Positions 7,572-15,396 of a stretch of 45,236 nucleotides of DNA are shown in pieces; within the stretch, counting starts at the first letter, position 1, and every line of letters begins with the position of its first letter. Both the position numbers and the translations under genes were made by a program. A model generated the notes under the pieces. It was given only the letters and a program-made list of their open reading frames with translations, was not told the DNA's origin and did no database searches. The stretch is from a virus. The stretch covers positions 1 to 45,236 of IMG/VR virus record IMGVR_UViG_3300046543_000401, one strand, 5' to 3'.

Positions 7572-9754
7572 ATGTTGGCCATGTCCTGGTGCTCGACGCG
7601 CACGGGCGCGACGTTGACCGAGCCGGTGCCGGTCGCGGTGACGGCGCTGTTTGGTGGCGCGTTCTTGTGGGTGATGTCCACGTTGACCGAGCCGTTGACC
7701 GGCGCTTGTCCCGGCACGGTCACGGACGGCGCAGCGGCGACGGCCGGCGCGGCCGGAACGGCTGGCGTCGCCGTGCGGGCGGCGATCTGTGCGCGCGTCT
7801 TTTGCAACGCCTCTGACATTTCCGCCGCGCTGATCGAGGCTTTGTTGTTGCCCTGGCCAGCATAGTAACTCTGGCCTGTCCTGGGATCGGCGACGGAGGC
7901 CCATTCCTGCGCCGCCGCGAGCTGTGCCGCCGCAAGGTCGTTGCTCTTGCCGCTGACATAATCGCGGATCGCCGGTCGTTTCTCACCCGCGAGATATTCG
8001 CCGAAGATGCGATCCTGCATCGCGCGGTCGAATTTTTCGTCACCCTTGAGGCCCATCGAGGCGACCGCGCTTTTGAGCGTCGAACCGATGATTTGATAGC
8101 GGCCGGCGGCATTGTATTTTTGCGCTGCCTGATCGGCCATCACCTGGGCGACGGTCTTGTTCTCCAGGTCCTCGGTTCCGGCGGCGTATCCGCCAGCCGC
8201 GCCCCGGTTGACCGAGCTATAATCGCCCTCGCCCCGCGAGATGAGGCTCCCGAGCGGTGTTGCGGCGAGGCCCCCTTGTTGCTGGATTTCGGGCGGTCCG
8301 TTCTTGGCGCGGTTCCACAGCCAGCCCAGCCCGCGTTCAAGCCAGCCGCCGGCAGGCGCCCCCGGCGCGGTCGAGGCCTTCGCGTTGGCGTCCGGCAAGT
8401 GCGTAGGCGAAAAGCCGGTGTTCGGGTCCGCACCGAGCCGGCGGCGCATTTCCACCTCCGGGATGTCCTCGCCGGTCTTGGGATTGACCCAGTGGGGTAT
8501 CTTGTCGAACGGGTTCCACGTGGAGCCGCCTCGCTTCTCAAAGCCCTGCTTCCTGGCCTCGGACTCTTCCACGCCCTTGATCGCCGCATCGACCGCTGGC
8601 GTGGCGATCAGCGCGAGGCCGGCGAGGATCGGGGCAAGCGCGGCGCTCAGTGGCGCGAGGGCAGCAACCACCGCCGCAATGTTGGCGATGATGCCGACGC
8701 CCCATCCCACGGCGAACAGCGTCACGATGGCACCGGCCGCTTTCAGGATCGTGTCGAGGTGGGTCACCACCCATTTCAGCGACTCAATGAACTTGTTAAC
8801 CCCGGCCTCGACATCATCCCACTTGATGCCACCAAGCCATGCGGCGAAGCGCTGCGACAGATCGTCAATCGCCTTGACGATATCGGGTGTGTGCTTTTCC
8901 ACGAACTCGGAAAGGCGGTTGAGCAGCGGGGCGAAGTCGCGCGCGAGCACCACCGAGATTTGCTGGCCGAGATGATCGAACGCGACGCCAGCGCGGCCCT
9001 GCGCCTCGGTGAACAGTTGCAGGCTGCGCTTCTGTTCGTCGGTCAGTTCGGTATAGCGGCCGGCATCGGCAAACGCCGCCAGGAAGCCTTGGTGCGACTG
9101 GCGGAACGTCTCGACCAGCTTGTTACCCTCGGCGCCCAACAGTGCGGTCGCGGCGCGCGAGCGGTTCATCGGATCGGGCAGCGCGGCAATCTTCTGGATC
9201 AATTCCGGCATGAGGTCGGCGGCGTTGCGGATTTGCCCGTTTGCGTCCCGCAGGTTGACGCCGAGATAGTTCGCCATCTGACCGACTTCGGCGAAGCTGC
9301 CACGACCGATGGCGAAGTCTGCCAGATTGGTGTGCAGCGCTTTCAAGCTGCCGGTCATGTCGCTGGCGTTGCCACCCGCGAGCCGCGTCGCATCCTGGAA
9401 CTGCTGAAGCTGTTGCGTCGTAATGCCGATGTCGTCGGCGTTCTGCACGAGTTGGTGCGACCAGTCGGCATAGCTGTTCACCAGCTTGACCATGCCGGCG
9501 ATCGAGGCGGCGCCGGTAATCGCACCCATGACGGGGACGATCTGCGACAGCGTGCGGAATACGCCCGCCGCTGTCTTGCCGATCCACTCGAAGCCCTGCG
9601 CTACCTTGCGCAGTCCTGACACATCGACGAAGCGGGAGACCGAGCGCGACATGCGCTCCATCGGCGCGCGCATCGCGGTGATGCGCTTGTTGATCGCGTC
9701 AATCTGCTTGGTCGCATTATCGGTGACAGAATAACTGACCGAGTAACCGGCCAT
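7568..9754 (-). CDS. Tape measure protein with C-terminal lysozyme-like domain
   Basis: A 728-residue tail length determinant. Residues about 1-340 are helical and resemble Mu gp42 (TKQIDAINKRI, NADDIGITTQQLQQFQDA). Residues about 345-395 form a long hydrophobic stretch likely to insert in the host membrane. From about residue 505 there is a lambda-R-like muramidase region: SRGEGDYSSVN with a candidate catalytic Glu, then NAAGRYQIIGSTLKSA. This would thin peptidoglycan during DNA entry. Codons for residues about 322-332 (8760-8791) are the homologue of CRISPR spacer 1. The gene is preceded by an HNH endonuclease gene. Confidence 0.92.
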   Translation of the reverse strand: MAGYSVSYSVTDNATKQIDAINKRITAMRAPMERMSRSVSRFVDVSGLRKVAQGFEWIGKTAAGVFRTLSQIVPVMGAITGAASIAGMVKLVNSYADWSHQLVQNADDIGITTQQLQQFQDATRLAGGNASDMTGSLKALHTNLADFAIGRGSFAEVGQMANYLGVNLRDANGQIRNAADLMPELIQKIAALPDPMNRSRAATALLGAEGNKLVETFRQSHQGFLAAFADAGRYTELTDEQKRSLQLFTEAQGRAGVAFDHLGQQISVVLARDFAPLLNRLSEFVEKHTPDIVKAIDDLSQRFAAWLGGIKWDDVEAGVNKFIESLKWVVTHLDTILKAAGAIVTLFAVGWGVGIIANIAAVVAALAPLSAALAPILAGLALIATPAVDAAIKGVEESEARKQGFEKRGGSTWNPFDKIPHWVNPKTGEDIPEVEMRRRLGADPNTGFSPTHLPDANAKASTAPGAPAGGWLERGLGWLWNRAKNGPPEIQQQGGLAATPLGSLISRGEGDYSSVNRGAAGGYAAGTEDLENKTVAQVMADQAAQKYNAAGRYQIIGSTLKSAVASMGLKGDEKFDRAMQDRIFGEYLAGEKRPAIRDYVSGKSNDLAAAQLAAAQEWASVADPRTGQSYYAGQGNNKASISAAEMSEALQKTRAQIAARTATPAVPAAPAVAAAPSVTVPGQAPVNGSVNVDITHKNAPPNSAVTATGTGSVNVAPVRVEHQDMANI
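8760..8791 (-). other. Imperfect protospacer matching CRISPR spacer 1
   Basis: Read on the minus (coding) strand, these 32 bases match spacer 1 (42855-42886) at 24 of 32 positions. They encode FIESLKWVVT against FIESLKWVIT in the spacer. The three bases just 5' on the same strand (8792-8794) are AAG, the canonical type I-E PAM. Mismatches are at spacer positions 6, 10, 11, 12, 15, 18, 25 and 27, mostly silent codon changes. Positions 1-5 and 7-9 match. Confidence 0.85.
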
Positions 9755-9755
9755 T

Positions 9756-10418
9756 TTACCGCCTCTTGCCCTTTGAAAGGTTATCGATCGCCCAAAGTGG
9801 TTGGAGGTTGGTAAAATGAAAGCACAAGCGCTGTTGCTTTGGGTCTACCAAATCGAATGCGGCACATGGCGTTATGTGGTCGATGTGCCACTGCGTCCGG
9901 TTTTCCCAACTCATGCCCGGTAGAAACTTGCTTTCTATGTAAGCCTTTAACTCGACCGACGTGCATCCAACGAGGTCTAGGGAGCGCTTTGCCTTTAAGC
10001 CTCCAGCCTTCCGCAACGCCACATTGATCCGCGAGCGCATATTTTGCGCAATTCGGAACGTTGGCGATTGCCCATATCGCCGCTTCCAGTCCGCCGCCAT
10101 AGCTGCACGCTTGGAAGGTCTCCGGTTCTCCGCCCGTTCACTCGCTTTAGCCTTGTCAGGATATTTTGCTCTCCAACGGGCCGTCGCACTGTTCTTCATG
10201 GCCCGATATCCTTCCGGGTCACGTGTCTTATAGGCCGCCTCGGTGGCTTTACCATTTTCCGTTTGCCGCCACTTCTTCACCCGCGCGCGCGCCAATTCTC
10301 GGCTGCGCTCAGGGTTCTCCAACCGCCATTTCTTTGAATGCGCTGCCGCTTCGGCTTTGTGTTCTGCCCGATAGCGCGCGTGGTAGGCGGCATGAGCTGC
10401 GGGGTCTTTGTGTGGCAT
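9756..10418 (-). CDS. Free-standing HNH homing-type endonuclease
   Basis: A 220-residue protein with a long basic helical N-terminus (repeated AHAAYHARYRAEHK-like, DNA binding) and a C-terminal HNH nuclease: LPGMSWENRTQWHIDHITPC with HIDH, then FDLVDPKQQRLCFHFTNLQPLW with the N and late H positions. It is closely similar in design to the gene at 11296-11895. It interrupts the otherwise Mu-like order between the frameshifted chaperone and the tape measure. Start chosen at ATG 10418 (MPHKDPAAH); an ATG 12 codons upstream is less likely. Confidence 0.85.
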   Translation of the reverse strand: MPHKDPAAHAAYHARYRAEHKAEAAAHSKKWRLENPERSRELARARVKKWRQTENGKATEAAYKTRDPEGYRAMKNSATARWRAKYPDKAKASERAENRRPSKRAAMAADWKRRYGQSPTFRIAQNMRSRINVALRKAGGLKAKRSLDLVGCTSVELKAYIESKFLPGMSWENRTQWHIDHITPCAAFDLVDPKQQRLCFHFTNLQPLWAIDNLSKGKRR

Positions 10419-10455
10419 ATGGCTAACGTGACGTAGAAACCCGTGCATTGCCACG

Positions 10456-10928
10456 CTAATTCCGCGCCTCGCGTTCGCGCTCAGCGATGCGGCGAGCTTG
10501 CTCGGCCCACCAGATGAGTTGCGTTCCGGTCAGGCCCCAGGCGTCGTGCGGACCCCAACCCCAAAAACGCGTCAGGTCGGCAATCAGCTCGCGCCATCCT
10601 TGGGGGTAGGCGCGAGCAGTTCGGCTAAAAAATCGAATGCCTTGGTCAGCTCGCTATGCCGTAGCTCCAGCACCACCTCGCGCGGCACCTTGGCGACGGC
10701 TGCAACCAGCGCGATCTGATAGCGGCGCATCGTGTAAGCGGTCGGGTTCGTGGTGTTCAGCTCCAGCTCAGCGCGTTCCAACTGCTTCGCCGTGGGTTCT
10801 TCCAGGTGCAGCGACGTGAACCGTTTCTTTTGAAACGTCACATCGATATCGAGATCGAGCGTGCGCGGTAGCGCTTCGTCCTCGCCGCCGTCGTCAGCAT
10901 CGAACTCGCTTGAGATTGCATCCATCAT
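10456..10928 (-). CDS. Tail assembly chaperone, -1 frameshift (G-T-like) fusion
   Basis: Reading -1 from the CCCCC run at 10602-10606 opens a 48-codon extension with no start of its own, ending at TAG 10456-10458. It reads WRELIADLTRFWGWGP then LIWWAEQARRIAERERE. This tryptophan-rich WxxELxxWAE pattern is the known second-frame signature of P2/Mu/lambda chaperones. Predicted fusion about 157 residues. The slip looks like P-site CCC re-pairing rather than a perfect X-XXY-YYZ heptamer. The frame and extension are seen; the slippage is inferred. Confidence 0.75.
10584..10928 (-). CDS. Tail assembly chaperone, upstream (G-like) product (Mu gp41 family)
   Basis: A 114-residue protein with the gp41-type core KKRFTSLHLEEPTAKQLERA and a helical C-terminus (MRRYQIALVAAVAKVPREVV). 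It lies between tube and tape measure, where lambda G and Mu gp41 lie. Near its end a C5 run allows a -1 slip into a second frame, making a longer G-T product. The chaperone coats the tape measure during tail assembly and is absent from the virion. It overlaps the tube gene by 4 bases. Confidence 0.85.
   Translation of the reverse strand: MMDAISSEFDADDGGEDEALPRTLDLDIDVTFQKKRFTSLHLEEPTAKQLERAELELNTTNPTAYTMRRYQIALVAAVAKVPREVVLELRHSELTKAFDFLAELLAPTPKDGAS
10602..10606 (-). promoter_or_regulatory. Programmed -1 ribosomal frameshift site
   Basis: A run of five C on the minus strand (codons ACC CCC AAG in the zero frame) just six codons before the zero-frame TGA at 10584-10586. A -1 slip at the Pro codon continues into the chaperone extension with CAA GGA TGG. 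No separate start codon or ribosome site serves that frame. Confidence 0.7.
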
Positions 10929-11296
10929 GCGAAGGTCTCGGACACGTCGATACCGTCAAAGCGCACCTGGAAGGTGCCTTCGGCGGCACGCACCTCGGTC
11001 GCGCTGACGCACCACATGTTGGCACCGCCCACGACCTTGCCGCTGGCCAGCGACACTTGGACCTCAACGCAGCGCATCTCGTTGAAATCGCCGACCGTGA
11101 TATCGGCGCTATCGCGCAAGGTGGCCTCGATGAACCCCTGCGACGGCACCTCGCTGAAGCCGTGCACGCTGTCGAGGCCGAGCAACGTCTCACGCTTCCA
11201 ACGAACGGGACTCCATGTCACATCCGAAACAACCATGAATGCGTTCCCATCCACGGTGAGCCCGGTAATTCCAGCCAGCGCTACGCAGTTAGCCAT
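10925..11296 (-). CDS. Tail tube protein (Mu gp40 / gene M family)
   Basis: A 123-residue protein of the Tail_tube family: N-terminal ITGLTVDGNAFMVVSDVTW, central GLDSVHGFSEVPSQGFIEAT, then ITVGDFNEMRCVEVQVSLASG, the usual beta-rich tube fold. It polymerises into the inner tube inside the sheath. Start ATG 11296, overlapping the HNH stop as TGATG; its ribosome-binding GAGGA lies in the end of the HNH gene. Confidence 0.9.
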   Translation of the reverse strand: MANCVALAGITGLTVDGNAFMVVSDVTWSPVRWKRETLLGLDSVHGFSEVPSQGFIEATLRDSADITVGDFNEMRCVEVQVSLASGKVVGGANMWCVSATEVRAAEGTFQVRFDGIDVSETFA

Positions 11297-11895
11297 CACA
11301 CATTTCCTCTCTTGCTGCGTCGGAGATGCTCGGTTTCCCAGAGCGGACGGAGATTGCGGAAATTAAAGCATGCAAGGACCTGTTCGTGCTGCGTCAGGTC
11401 GAATGTGCAACACGGCCGGATATGATCCACATGCCAGCCCTTACGGCCATAATTCGTCCACGACATGCCGGGTAAGAACTGCGACTCCAAATGCGCGACA
11501 AGCGCGGACCGGCTGCACCCGACAAGGGCACCAATCTTTGCATCGGGCCGCCAATCCTTTGGTGTCTTTTGCCATTTCAGAGCTTGCCGAAGCCCGTTGC
11601 GCAAAATGATACCAATGCGCGTGGTTTCGTCTTGATATCGCCTCACGTAGCTGGCGCGCTCTGCATCTGGATGCGCGTCGCGCCACTGACGTTTGTAAGC
11701 AGTCCGCGCCTCTACGTTCGCTTTCTGCCACTTCTCTAATCTGGCGCGGCCGGCGTTCGACTGGTTATACGCCTGCTGCACCTTCTTCACCCGGTCGGGA
11801 TGACGCTCGCGATAGCGGCGTTCTGCCGCCCGTGCCGCCTCGGGGTTGACGGCGCGTTTCTGACGGTAGTAGGCGTTCAGTTCTTCGCGGGTCAT
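11296..11895 (-). CDS. Free-standing HNH homing-type endonuclease
   Basis: A 199-residue protein with a basic helical N-terminus (YRERHPDRVKKVQQAYN) and an HNH motif near the C-terminus: FLPGMSWTNYGRKGWHVDHI, then PCCTFDL and CFNFRNLRPLWETEH. It separates the sheath and tube genes, which are adjacent in Mu. It shares LVGC..., ES-FLPGMSW and WH-DHI-PC with the gene at 9756-10418. The end of the gene carries the ribosome site for the tube gene, so the insertion fits the operon neatly. Confidence 0.87.
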   Translation of the reverse strand: MTREELNAYYRQKRAVNPEAARAAERRYRERHPDRVKKVQQAYNQSNAGRARLEKWQKANVEARTAYKRQWRDAHPDAERASYVRRYQDETTRIGIILRNGLRQALKWQKTPKDWRPDAKIGALVGCSRSALVAHLESQFLPGMSWTNYGRKGWHVDHIRPCCTFDLTQHEQVLACFNFRNLRPLWETEHLRRSKRGNV

Positions 11896-11898
11896 TTC

Positions 11899-13371
11899 CT
11901 AACTTTTCCGAAATTGAAGCAAGATCGCAATTTGTCTTAGTTGTTGCACCAAATCTACAGGGGCCAGAATCTTCACGAGCCCTGACCCCGCATCCTCGAC
12001 CACCACGCTGCGTGCGAAGGTCGCGCTGTTCTGCACGTAGCCGGCAGACTCCAGCGCCCGGTATTCCATGATCACGCTCGCTTTAATCATGGGGGCATTT
12101 ACGCAGTTAGAGCCGGCGAGGATCGGCGTCGTGTCGCTGACCAGCTTCTTTCGCGCGTAGCGGGTCAGCAGATAGTTTGACAGATCACGCGCGACGAACA
12201 TCAGCCCATACATCGTCTCGACATCGAGGTATGAGTTGTCCACCGCGCCGGCCGCGTTCTTCTGATAGGTCGTGGCAGCGCGCTCGATGACGACCGTATT
12301 CGCGTCGCTGACACGCGTCGTGCTCATGCCGTCATAGAGCAGGGTATTGCGCTCGCCGAGGGTGAACTGAGCGGCGACCGGCGGTGCTTGCAGGGTCGTG
12401 TCGATGTATTGCAGCGGCAGCCCTGGATCGGCCCGCAGGCTGGCGGCCGCAGCGGCGCAATACTCAGATGCCCATATCCAGACCGGATCGGGCGAACCGT
12501 TGAACGCCACGATCGACATATGCTGATCGTTGCGCGCGGTGCCGAAAGCGGTGCAGGCGCCGAGCGTGCCACGGAAGGCGGAGAACGCGCCGCCATATAT
12601 CATTTCCTGCCAGGACCACCGGCCCACGTCATCGGCTAGGAAGGTCTGCAACGCATTCAACGACGCGGAGTCGTTATAGGGCGTGCATATAAAGTCGTAG
12701 GGTTTCGAGGACAGGTTTGCCAGACCGGCCGTCAACGTCGGATTGGAGGTCCCGCCTGCCATTGCGGTGAATGCGACCGTCACGCCGGGCACCGGATATT
12801 CGCCGCCATTGGTGCCGAGGTAATTGGCTTGCAGGTTGATGTCGTTGCCGAGCAAGCCTTTATTCAGCGCGGTAAGCGTGACGACGCCAGCGACCGCCGT
12901 AGCTGTCACCGGCAGGTCATCATTGGCGTTGATGGCAACGTTGATATTCGGCCCGATAATCGCGGCGGTATCGCCCGTGCTGACACCGACCTGGACGCGT
13001 TGCCCACCGATGTAGAGGTTGAGCGTGCCATAGGCGGTCGCGGTGCCGGTGACCGTGATCGTCCCGGTTGCGGCAGCGCCAGCGGCGGGGTCGATAAGCG
13101 GCAGCAACCAGAGATCGGCGAACGGATCGCGCGCCAGATAACGTTGCGCCATCGCGGCGAGGATCGACCCTTGGCCGCAGAGCTTGAGCACCTGTGCCAC
13201 GCTCTGCACTTCGATCGGCGTGTCTTGAACGGCGGTGCCGGCGGCCGTCTTTTGGCCAATGAGCAGCGTGCTTTGCAGCACGGTGCCGGTGTTGGCGTTT
13301 GATGCGTCCATCTCGACGTACACACCGGGGACCCGGTTGCTGGTCGGATAGTATGTGAAGTTTATGGCCAC
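11899..13371 (-). CDS. Contractile tail sheath protein (Mu gp39 / L)
   Basis: A 490-residue sheath subunit. It starts MAINFTYYPTSNRVPGVYVE, the hallmark N-terminus. The middle contains KPYDFICTPYNDSASLNALQ. The C-terminal region has the conserved LVSDTTPILAGSNCVNAPMI stretch followed by LVKILAPVDLVQQLRQIAI. It forms the contractile outer sheath and proves a myovirus morphology. It is followed by the HNH gene and then the tube. Confidence 0.95.
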   Translation of the reverse strand: MAINFTYYPTSNRVPGVYVEMDASNANTGTVLQSTLLIGQKTAAGTAVQDTPIEVQSVAQVLKLCGQGSILAAMAQRYLARDPFADLWLLPLIDPAAGAAATGTITVTGTATAYGTLNLYIGGQRVQVGVSTGDTAAIIGPNINVAINANDDLPVTATAVAGVVTLTALNKGLLGNDINLQANYLGTNGGEYPVPGVTVAFTAMAGGTSNPTLTAGLANLSSKPYDFICTPYNDSASLNALQTFLADDVGRWSWQEMIYGGAFSAFRGTLGACTAFGTARNDQHMSIVAFNGSPDPVWIWASEYCAAAAASLRADPGLPLQYIDTTLQAPPVAAQFTLGERNTLLYDGMSTTRVSDANTVVIERAATTYQKNAAGAVDNSYLDVETMYGLMFVARDLSNYLLTRYARKKLVSDTTPILAGSNCVNAPMIKASVIMEYRALESAGYVQNSATFARSVVVEDAGSGLVKILAPVDLVQQLRQIAILLQFRKS

Positions 13372-13374
13372 GGC

Positions 13375-13587
13375 TTATGTCCCCTTCTGCGGCTGTGGCG
13401 GCGTCGGGGCGGCCGGCGCGCGCTGGCGTTGCTCTGGCGGTGGCTCGACGAAGATGGTCACATCACCATCGCGTAAGCGGCGGTTCCAGAACGGGTCATC
13501 GTCGGGAACCTCGCGACCTTCCTCTGGCAGTAACATCATGCTGATCGGATCACGCACGAGGCGGTCCGGTGCGGGTATGACTTTCAT
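13375..13587 (-). CDS. DUF2635 protein (Mu gp38-like)
   Basis: A 70-residue protein MKVIPAPDRLVRDPISMMLL... with EEGREVPDDDPFWNRRLRDGD, the DUF2635 signature found just upstream of sheath genes in Mu-like phages. The C-terminus is Pro/Gln-rich. A GGAGG ribosome site sits 8 bases before ATG 13587. The stop is 3 bases before the sheath start, so the two are translationally linked. Confidence 0.88.
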   Translation of the reverse strand: MKVIPAPDRLVRDPISMMLLPEEGREVPDDDPFWNRRLRDGDVTIFVEPPPEQRQRAPAAPTPPQPQKGT

Positions 13588-13613
13588 CTGTGAGCCTCCG
13601 TTATCGAGGGGAT

Positions 13614-13997
13614 TTAGTTCCAGCCGTAACCACTGAAGGGATGCGCGCTGTCGGACGATATGACGCTGACGGCATTGGGCGAGGCGGCGAGCACGTAGGT
13701 CTGCCCAGGAGTGATGCAGGTCGTGTTGCCGGCTGACGTTGTGCCTGAGGCGGCGCCAATCTCGTTGATGCAAAGATTGACGGTCGCGGAGTTGGGGTTA
13801 AACAGCCATCCGCCCTTGTTGCGATGTGCCGCCGCGAGCGCGGTCACAGCGGCGCCACCCGTGGTGACGGTGGCGACATCGAGCGGGACCAGCGTGATCG
13901 GCCCCGATACGGTAAAGACGGACTCGGCGAAAGCCGGCGACATCGCCAGAGACGCGGTGATCGTCGCCGCCGCGAGCGTTTGCGCAACACTTCTCAT
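13614..13997 (-). CDS. Exported small beta-rich protein with signal peptide
   Basis: A 127-residue protein. Residues 1-24 look like a Sec signal peptide (MRSVAQTLAAATITASLAMS followed by PAFA and a cleavage site before E). The mature part is beta-rich, with HRNKGGWLFNPNSATVNLCI and two cysteines. Mature chains of this type resemble small fibre-tip or decoration domains. A signal peptide is unusual for a virion gene in a tail operon, so it may be a secreted or periplasmic phage product. It overlaps the lectin-like gene by 4 bases. Confidence 0.6.
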   Translation of the reverse strand: MRSVAQTLAAATITASLAMSPAFAESVFTVSGPITLVPLDVATVTTGGAAVTALAAAHRNKGGWLFNPNSATVNLCINEIGAASGTTSAGNTTCITPGQTYVLAASPNAVSVISSDSAHPFSGYGWN

Positions 13998-15121
13998 GTG
14001 GTCACCTGTTGTAGCTCAGTAGCGGACAGCGTGCGCGGCCAGTAACGGATGCGTCGTATATAACCGGCCAGGGGTCGCGCCAGATCAGGCCGATTGCCGA
14101 TGCCGAGTTGCGTCACGGTAGCGATGCCCCCAGGCGTCGATACGACCGGGCTAGGGCCGGATCCTCCACCGGAATTGGCGCAGAAGAACCGACTGCCACC
14201 GCCGTAGGCAGTCGCTCCTTTGACCACGACGCTTGGCGGGGTTGTTCCCGACGATGCGATCAGACTCGTTCCCGCAACACTGGCAATGGTCGATGCAAGT
14301 TGATACTGATTTGTGCTGAATGCTGGCAGCATGGACAGGAAGTTGGCTGTCGTGCCATCTGACAACTCGATCAGCCGGCCGGTTCCAGTCGCCCCAGGTG
14401 GGATGATGCTGTAGAACACTTCCGCCGCGAATGAACCCGCCGCATTGCTGGTGAACCATGACGAGAAGTTCGTGCCGGTCATCGCGCAGGCGTCTGCCGC
14501 GCGTGTCGCTGCTGCGGCCGTCGTCGGAATGTAGCTGGTGGAAAAGCTGCCGGCCTCCAACTGGGCACTCTGCACGGTGCCGGTGACGGTCAGCGTTAGC
14601 GTGCCGGCGGCCGGTGTGAATGACAGCGAGATGCGTGCCGGAAACGCTCCTGCCCCGACCAGAGGCCCTGCGGTCGATACGCCACTGAGCGTGATGGTGC
14701 CGGTGCCGTAGAATGACAGCGTGTATGCTTGCGCCGTGACGGCGACGGACTGGGTGCCGAGCGTTGCGCTGTTCAGCAGGATGTTGGTCGCGGCGCCCTC
14801 AATAAACAGCCCTTTCAGCACAGAGCCAGTGACTGAATAGTCCCAGCGTGGTGTATTTGCAGTCGCCGTCTGCATGGTGCCGGCGACGTTGAAGTATGTC
14901 GCGGTTGACGCTCGGGCGAAGGTAATGCCGGATGGCATTGATCCTGGCGTCATAAACGACAGATCGAGCGATGGTGGCGGGCCACCTACCGCTGAGAGCG
15001 GTCCAGGCCCAAGACTGCGCGAACCCACGGGCGAGCCGATAGGCACCGGCTGCGCAAGTGCGCGCGCGGCGGCAAGCACGGCGGTCGATATGCTACTCAA
15101 TAGAGCGGTGCGGCGATTCAC
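13994..15121 (-). CDS. Lectin-like (concanavalin/LamG-type) fibre protein with N-terminal export-like signal
   Basis: A 375-residue protein. Residues 1-25 (MNRRTALLSSISTAVLAAAR, ending ALAQP) resemble a signal peptide with two arginines. The body contains SGITFARASTATYFNVAGTM and GLFIEGAATNILLNSATLG, strongly typical of phage-borne carbohydrate-binding fibre domains. The C-terminus PLAGYIRRIRYWPRTLSATE is the common last strand of LamG/ConA-like folds. It probably binds a surface glycan. It lies in the extra fibre cassette. Confidence 0.7.
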   Translation of the reverse strand: MNRRTALLSSISTAVLAAARALAQPVPIGSPVGSRSLGPGPLSAVGGPPPSLDLSFMTPGSMPSGITFARASTATYFNVAGTMQTATANTPRWDYSVTGSVLKGLFIEGAATNILLNSATLGTQSVAVTAQAYTLSFYGTGTITLSGVSTAGPLVGAGAFPARISLSFTPAAGTLTLTVTGTVQSAQLEAGSFSTSYIPTTAAAATRAADACAMTGTNFSSWFTSNAAGSFAAEVFYSIIPPGATGTGRLIELSDGTTANFLSMLPAFSTNQYQLASTIASVAGTSLIASSGTTPPSVVVKGATAYGGGSRFFCANSGGGSGPSPVVSTPGGIATVTQLGIGNRPDLARPLAGYIRRIRYWPRTLSATELQQVTT

Positions 15122-15396
15122 GGGGGTGCGTCCAACCCTTGCATGACTTCCGACGTTGATAGCGGCTGCAACTGCGGCTGTAGTTGCCGCAACAGGGCGT
15201 CGGTGATCGGTCGCGAAACGCGCTGCGCCATCGCCGTTTCAAATAGCAGCCCCAAGACGACATCCCACTCTCGCGCGGTCAACGTGGCGTTCATCGGCCT
15301 GTTGGGATCGGGCGGCTGCTTGTTAGGTTCAAGCGGCTGCATATCCATGCGATCTGGCTCCCCTCCATAAATCTGCCGCCGCGTCGTAAGTTTCAC
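15118..15396 (-). CDS. Small fibre-associated protein (paralogue of 1976-2137)
   Basis: A 92-residue protein starting at GTG 15396 (GTGA overlap with the hydrolase stop). The core NATLTAREWDVVLGLLFETA matches the smaller protein at 1976-2137. Its ends are Pro/Gln-rich. As with that copy, it overlaps the start of a fibre-like gene (13994-15121). A fibre assembly role is inference from this repeated arrangement. Confidence 0.6.
   Translation of the reverse strand: MKLTTRRQIYGGEPDRMDMQPLEPNKQPPDPNRPMNATLTAREWDVVLGLLFETAMAQRVSRPITDALLRQLQPQLQPLSTSEVMQGLDAPP

Noticed and set aside
8093-9619. Long plus-strand reading of about 500 codons
   Set aside because: Antisense to the tape measure gene; Arg/Gly/His-rich shadow without recognisable domains.
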